From positions 62,001-126,000 of the forward strand of contig NZ_BBXA01000027.1 in the NCBI RefSeq assembly GCF_001014975.1: 64,000 nt of DNA. The letters run 5' to 3'. The translations under genes were made by a program, and so were the position numbers. Shown here one piece after another: positions 60,727 through 64,000 of the stretch. The DNA comes from Novosphingobium sp. MD-1 (GTDB lineage Bacteria > Pseudomonadota > Alphaproteobacteria > Sphingomonadales > Sphingomonadaceae). Under the pieces are notes generated by a model. That model worked only from the letters and a program-made list of their open reading frames with translations, searched no databases and was not told the origin of the DNA. Each line of letters opens with the position of its first letter. Position 1 is the first letter of the stretch.

Positions 60727-62055
60727 TCAGTCGAACCACACGCGCGGTTCGCCCGCGCGGCCCAGCATCAGTTCGGTCAGCGCCCACACGCAGGCGTCGG
60801 CCCGGTCGGGCGATCGCCCCGGCCCCTGGTAGGCGCCGCCCGGCATCAGCCCGCACAGCTCGTCCTCCAGCCGGGCGAACATCCCGGCATGGCGCACGCG
60901 TCCGGCTTCGTAGAGCGCGGCGACCGGCTCGGCGCGCGCCACCTTGCCCCGGCTGGCATGGACCAGCCGCAGCGGCAGCGTGGCATTGGCCGCGCGCAGC
61001 ACCGCGCCCACCATGGCGCCGCCCTGGTTGGCTTCGGCCACCACCCGGTCCGCGCCCCATGCCCGCGCCGCATCGCGAACCGCACCGGCCCACCTTTCGG
61101 GGCTGGCCCGCTCGACCGTTGCATCGGCGAGCACGCGCGCGATCCGGTCTTCGCCCAGCCCGCAGACCACGATCCCGCAGGCATCGCCTTGCGCGCTGGC
61201 CGGCGGATCGACGCCCACGATCACCCGCGTCATCGCTGGCACCGCGCCATCACGGCACCGTTCCAGCAGCGCGCGCGTCCACAGCGCGCCGGGCAGGTCC
61301 TCGATCAGTTCCCCGTCCAGTTCCTGCCGGCCCAGCAGCGTGCCGCCGAATTCGCGTTCGACATCGGCGATGAACCGTGCGGGCAGATGCGCGATATTCT
61401 CCCGCGTGCCGCCGCGCGTCACCGCCACGTCGGCCTCGCTTCCCGCCTGCTCCAGCAGCCGGCGTACCAGCGGCACCGCGCGCGGGGTGGTGGTCGCCAC
61501 GATGCGCGGAGACTCGCCCAGGCGCAGGCCCAGCAACAGGTTGTCCCAGCTGCGCCGGGCCTGCGCCTGTCCGTCATCCCATTTGGCGATCTCGTCGCAC
61601 CAGGCATGGCTGTGCTGCGGGCCGCGCAGCGATTCCGGCTCGCCCGCCGAATAGAGCATCGCCTGCGCGCCGTTGGGCCAGATCACGCGCCGCAGCGAGG
61701 GTTCGAAGCGCGGGCGGCGGTGCGGCGGGCAGACCGCCATCACCCCGCTTTCGCCCTCGACCATCACCGCCCGCGCCTCGTGCAAGGAAGCGCCCACCAG
61801 CGCGATGCGGGCCTCGTGATCGGCTTCGGCGATCGTCCGCACCCATTCCGCGCCGGCACGGGTCTTGCCGAAGCCGCGCCCCGCCATCACCAGCCAGACG
61901 CGCCAGTCGCCCTCGGGCGGCAGTTGCGCGGCGCGCGCCCACAGCGGCCAGTTCCAGTGCCATTCGTCCCTTTCGCTCTGGTCGAAGGTCTCGCCGATGT
62001 CCGCGCTCAGCCCGCCATGATCCTCGCGCAGGAAATCCAGCCGATCAGCTGGCAT
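60727..62055 (-). CDS. GTA large terminase subunit (gp2-like)
   Basis: A 442-residue packaging ATPase/nuclease. The ATPase Walker A is VMAGRGFGKTRAGAEWV near residue 55 and the B-like acidic motif is HAWCDEIAKWDD near 155; the RNase-H-like nuclease acidic residues are in IVGVDPPASAQGDACG, VVAEANQGGAMVG and PDRADACVWALTEL. GTA terminases package random host DNA headful; no cos or pac site is expected. The start overlaps the end of the small terminase gene by 11 bases. Confidence 0.94.
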   Translation of the reverse strand: MPADRLDFLREDHGGLSADIGETFDQSERDEWHWNWPLWARAAQLPPEGDWRVWLVMAGRGFGKTRAGAEWVRTIAEADHEARIALVGASLHEARAVMVEGESGVMAVCPPHRRPRFEPSLRRVIWPNGAQAMLYSAGEPESLRGPQHSHAWCDEIAKWDDGQAQARRSWDNLLLGLRLGESPRIVATTTPRAVPLVRRLLEQAGSEADVAVTRGGTRENIAHLPARFIADVEREFGGTLLGRQELDGELIEDLPGALWTRALLERCRDGAVPAMTRVIVGVDPPASAQGDACGIVVCGLGEDRIARVLADATVERASPERWAGAVRDAARAWGADRVVAEANQGGAMVGAVLRAANATLPLRLVHASRGKVARAEPVAALYEAGRVRHAGMFARLEDELCGLMPGGAYQGPGRSPDRADACVWALTELMLGRAGEPRVWFD

Positions 62056-62560
62056 CGCGCGGCCGTTCGGAAAGCGCCTTCGCGGCCAGCACGCGCTGAC
62101 GCAGTTCCTCGACCTTGCGGTCGATCGAGGCGCGGATGTCGGCGGCGCTCACCTGGTCGCGGATGGCGCGCTGGCGCGCCGCGCTTTCGCGGTGGGCGGC
62201 CAGCAGGCGGAACGCGGTGGCGTTGTCGAACGACCGGGCCGCCCGTTTCGCGCCGGGGGGCGGCTTCACTTCGCCGGTGCGCAGCCGGTGCAGCAGTTCC
62301 ATTTCCAGGTTGTCGTATCCCTCGCACAGCGCGATCTGCCACTGGCGGTTGAACTCGGCATCGTTGCGGCGGCGCTGGTAGGCGGCCGAGGTATCGATCT
62401 TGGCCTTGCGCGCGGCGGCGGCGACGTTGGATGTGTCGGCCAGCGCGGCCAGGAACGGCTTGACCCAGCGCGGCGGCGCGGGTCCACGTCGCGCGGACGT
62501 TTCGCCCGCACGCGCTTTTGCGGCACGCGTCAGCGACGCGCCCGGTGATCTGGCTGCCAT
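62045..62560 (-). CDS. GTA small terminase-like protein (gp1-like)
   Basis: A 171-residue helical protein in the gp1 position, ahead of the large terminase. It has WVKPFLAALADTSNVAAAARKAKIDTSAAYQRRRNDAEF near residues 45-85 (a helix-turn-helix-like region, span only), then a coiled-coil tail (SIDRKVEELRQRVLAAKALSE). It would recognise DNA to start packaging. The ATG at 62560 is used; longer in-frame starts run into the promoter. First gene of the GTA cluster. Confidence 0.85.
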   Translation of the reverse strand: MAARSPGASLTRAAKARAGETSARRGPAPPRWVKPFLAALADTSNVAAAARKAKIDTSAAYQRRRNDAEFNRQWQIALCEGYDNLEMELLHRLRTGEVKPPPGAKRAARSFDNATAFRLLAAHRESAARQRAIRDQVSAADIRASIDRKVEELRQRVLAAKALSERPRDAS

Positions 62561-62638
62561 GAAATATCCGTATCTGGGGAAGGTTTCGCACCGGTCGCGA
62601 CGGGGGGCTGGCGACTCGGTCTTTCGCGATGTTCCTGT

Positions 62639-62667
62639 TATGTACTCATTCAGCGTCACGTTGTCAA
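62639..62667 (-). promoter_or_regulatory. Strong promoter-like sequence for the GTA cluster
   Basis: On the minus strand TTGACA (62667-62662), a 17-base spacer and TACATA (62644-62639) fit the sigma-70 consensus well. Predicted initiation is near 62632, giving a leader of about 70 bases before the small terminase ATG at 62560. It is the only such sequence seen in front of the cluster. Confidence 0.7.
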
Positions 62668-62765
62668 GGCCGAACTGCGGGCCGGATATTCCGCCTATGG
62701 CACTTTGCCGCCCGCTGCCCTAAGCACCCGCGCGATACTCAGCCGCGTTAACGGATGCCTTGCCC

Positions 62766-63416
62766 ATGCTTCGCCGCCTCTATGACTGGACCATGGCCAA
62801 GGCCGCGCATCCGCGCGCCGAATGGTGGCTTGCCCTGTTCGCGTTCGTCGAGGCCAGCTTCTTCCCGATCCCGCCGCATCCGCTGCTGGGGCTGATGTGC
62901 CTGGCCGAACCGAAGAAGGCGGTCCGCTTCGCCGCCATCACCGTGATCGCCTCGGTCATCGGCGGGATGCTGGGCTATGCGATCGGCCATTTCCTGTTCG
63001 CCAGCGTGGGGGAACAGCTGCTTTCGGCGCTGCACCTGACGCAGAGCTTCCCCTACGCCGCGTGCAAGCTGCGGGGCGAGGCGGGCTTTCTCGCGATCAT
63101 CGCCAAGGGCGCCACGCCGATCCCGTTCAAGCTCATCACCATCACCGCCGGCTTCATCGGCATGCCGATCGGCAAGTTCCTGCTCGCCAGCCTGATCTCG
63201 CGCAGCATCGGCTTCATGATCGTGGGCGTGCTGTTCCGCCTGTTCGGCGCGCCGATCAAGGCGTGGATCGATCGCTACCTCGGCCTCGCCGTGGTCGGGT
63301 TCATCGCGCTGATCCTGGCCGGCTTCGTCGCCGCCGCGATGCTGGGCGGGCACGGGCAGAAGGGCGCCGACGAATGCAGCGGCGCCACGATGCAGTCGGT
63401 CACCGCCAGCGCCTGA
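62766..63416 (+). CDS. yqaA: YqaA/DedA-type (VTT domain) membrane protein
   Basis: A 216-residue inner-membrane protein of the SNARE-associated/VTT superfamily, YqaA branch. It starts MLRRLYDWTMAKAAHPRAEWWLA and contains FVEASFFPIPPHPLLGLMCLAEPKKAVRFA and the family motif GATPIPFKLITITAGFIGMPIGKF. About five membrane helices. DedA relatives move or maintain lipid carriers such as undecaprenyl phosphate; the role of YqaA is not settled. It is divergent from the GTA cluster. The ATG at 62766 is used; an upstream TTG is also in frame. Confidence 0.85.
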   Translation: MLRRLYDWTMAKAAHPRAEWWLALFAFVEASFFPIPPHPLLGLMCLAEPKKAVRFAAITVIASVIGGMLGYAIGHFLFASVGEQLLSALHLTQSFPYAACKLRGEAGFLAIIAKGATPIPFKLITITAGFIGMPIGKFLLASLISRSIGFMIVGVLFRLFGAPIKAWIDRYLGLAVVGFIALILAGFVAAAMLGGHGQKGADECSGATMQSVTASA

Positions 63417-63467
63417 GCCACGCGCGTTCCTGCTTGCTGCAATGCACAAAAAGGGCGGCGGACCCCG

Positions 63468-63483
63468 TTGACGGTCCGTTAAC
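63468..63483 (+). promoter_or_regulatory. CtrA-box-like sequence upstream of usg
   Basis: TTGA (63468-63471), seven bases, TTAAC (63479-63483): one mismatch from the CtrA consensus TTAA-N7-TTAAC, 58 nt before usg. CtrA controls cell-cycle, motility and in some species GTA genes; here the site is only suggestive. Confidence 0.3.
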
Positions 63484-63540
63484 CATGAAGGAGCATGCTG
63501 CTTCCCGGTATTTCTTCACCAGCGAGGGGGAAGGAGGACT

Positions 63541-63810
63541 ATGGAAGACAGCGACTTTCGGCTTCAGTTGGCCGGTTACGGGCTGGCCACCTGGCAGATC
63601 CATTACTACATGCCCGATCATCCCAGCCTGCTGCAGGAATTCGTCCTGCAGCGCTACGACGTCGCACCCCGGTTCCCGGAACTGAAACGGTTCCTCGATT
63701 TCTGGCGGCGCGATATCGAGGCGGTGATCCATTCGGTCCGCGTGGCGCACAACCACCTGATCCGCCCCAGCGAATGGCGGGCGGTGGACGGCGAGATCCG
63801 GCTGCACTGA
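63541..63810 (+). CDS. usg: Usg family protein
   Basis: An 89-residue protein matching the small Usg family, named for its position upstream of trp genes in some alphaproteobacteria. It reads FRLQLAGYGLATWQIHYYMPDH then LLQEFVLQRYDVAPRFPELKRFLDFWRRDIEA, which covers most of the family pattern. Its function is unknown. GGAAGGAGG lies just before the ATG. Preceded by a near-CtrA site. Confidence 0.88.
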   Translation: MEDSDFRLQLAGYGLATWQIHYYMPDHPSLLQEFVLQRYDVAPRFPELKRFLDFWRRDIEAVIHSVRVAHNHLIRPSEWRAVDGEIRLH

Positions 63811-63861
63811 CGAAATGGCACCAACCGGCCGGCCGGAATATCCTCCGGCCAGCCATCACGG

Positions 63862-64000
63862 TCAGATGATTCCGGCTTTCTTGCCGGCGCGTTCGAACAT
63901 GCCGATGATCGTCTGCACCTGTTCCGCCGTGTGCTCCGCGCACAGCGAACAGCGCAGCAGCGTCATCCCCGCGGGCGTCGCCGGCGGGCGGGCCAGGTTC
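63862..64000 (-). CDS. Alpha-oxoamine synthase (serine palmitoyltransferase-like), C-terminal fragment
   Basis: Forty-six codons running off the right edge, ending in TGA at 63862. The residues NLARPPATPAGMTLLRCSLC then AEHTAEQVQTIIGMFERAGKKAG resemble the C-terminus of alpha-oxoamine synthases, PLP enzymes including serine palmitoyltransferase, KBL and 8-amino-7-oxononanoate synthase. In sphingomonads serine palmitoyltransferase starts sphingolipid synthesis, which makes it the best guess. Only the last tenth is visible, so the call is limited. Confidence 0.55.
   Translation of the reverse strand, partial: NLARPPATPAGMTLLRCSLCAEHTAEQVQTIIGMFERAGKKAGII

Noticed and set aside
48488..62667. 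Integrated prophage
   Set aside because: No integrase, repressor, replication or lysis genes, and gene content and order match GTA clusters.

Overview
The window is high-GC bacterial DNA with densely packed genes. It looks like a sphingomonad (Alphaproteobacteria, Sphingomonadales, Novosphingobium/Sphingomonas-like). The evidence is the leuS-lptE-holA order, a DUF3576 lipoprotein, a usg protein, an acetoacetyl-CoA reductase, a large TonB-dependent receptor beside a TetR regulator, and a gene transfer agent (GTA) head-tail cluster. No species call is possible from sequence alone.

Left edge (1-8074): a leftward capsule/exopolysaccharide export locus, kpsE-kpsM-kpsT followed by a GT4 glycosyltransferase, a GT-B-like capsule protein and a GT2/DUF4214 protein that runs off the window. 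This block looks less GC-rich than the rest and is separated from core genes by an IS3-type transposon remnant. 8075-16737 is mostly core: holA, lptE, leuS, a DUF3576 lipoprotein, a putative outer-membrane protein, phaB, two small conserved proteins and murA.

16838-21180 holds a leftward four-gene accessory operon (PNPOx-like protein, NTF2-like protein, acyl-CoA synthetase, cytochrome P450) and, divergent from it, a 54-codon small gene with its own promoter-like sequence. 21196-37980 is housekeeping and metabolic: M23 peptidase, DUF455 ferritin-like protein, 1-Cys-type BCP peroxiredoxin, glnE, M28 peptidase, agmatine deiminase, MFS transporter, queC, the argD-argF-hslO operon, a glycine-rich double cold-shock protein, a DUF442 phosphatase-like protein and a sterol-desaturase-family membrane enzyme. 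38076-41449 contains a palindromic intergenic repeat and a TetR/TonB receptor pair with a perfect operator-like palindrome between them. 41475-46528 encodes nucleotide-sugar enzymes (wecC, wecB, a TviB-like dehydrogenase, a UDP-glucuronate-4-epimerase-like protein) that could feed the capsule machinery. A SodC lipoprotein and an OmpA-family porin follow.

48488-62560 is a nearly complete RcGTA-like structural cluster, read leftward from one strong promoter-like sequence at 62639-62667. In transcription order it runs terminase small, terminase large, portal, gp3.5, prohead protease, capsid, gp6, gp7, gp8, major tail protein, two tail chaperones, a short tape measure, a giant fused distal tail protein, hub, NlpC/P60 peptidase, a short megatron and a DUF2793 protein. 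Adjacent genes mostly overlap at ATGA/GTGA/TGATG junctions, and there is no integrase, repressor or lysis gene. The capsid gene is the exception: strong hairpins lie on both sides of it. The distal tail protein carries a large glycosidase-like region, and the megatron is about half the RcGTA length. To the right lie a YqaA/DedA-like membrane protein, usg, and the C-terminus of an alpha-oxoamine synthase such as serine palmitoyltransferase.
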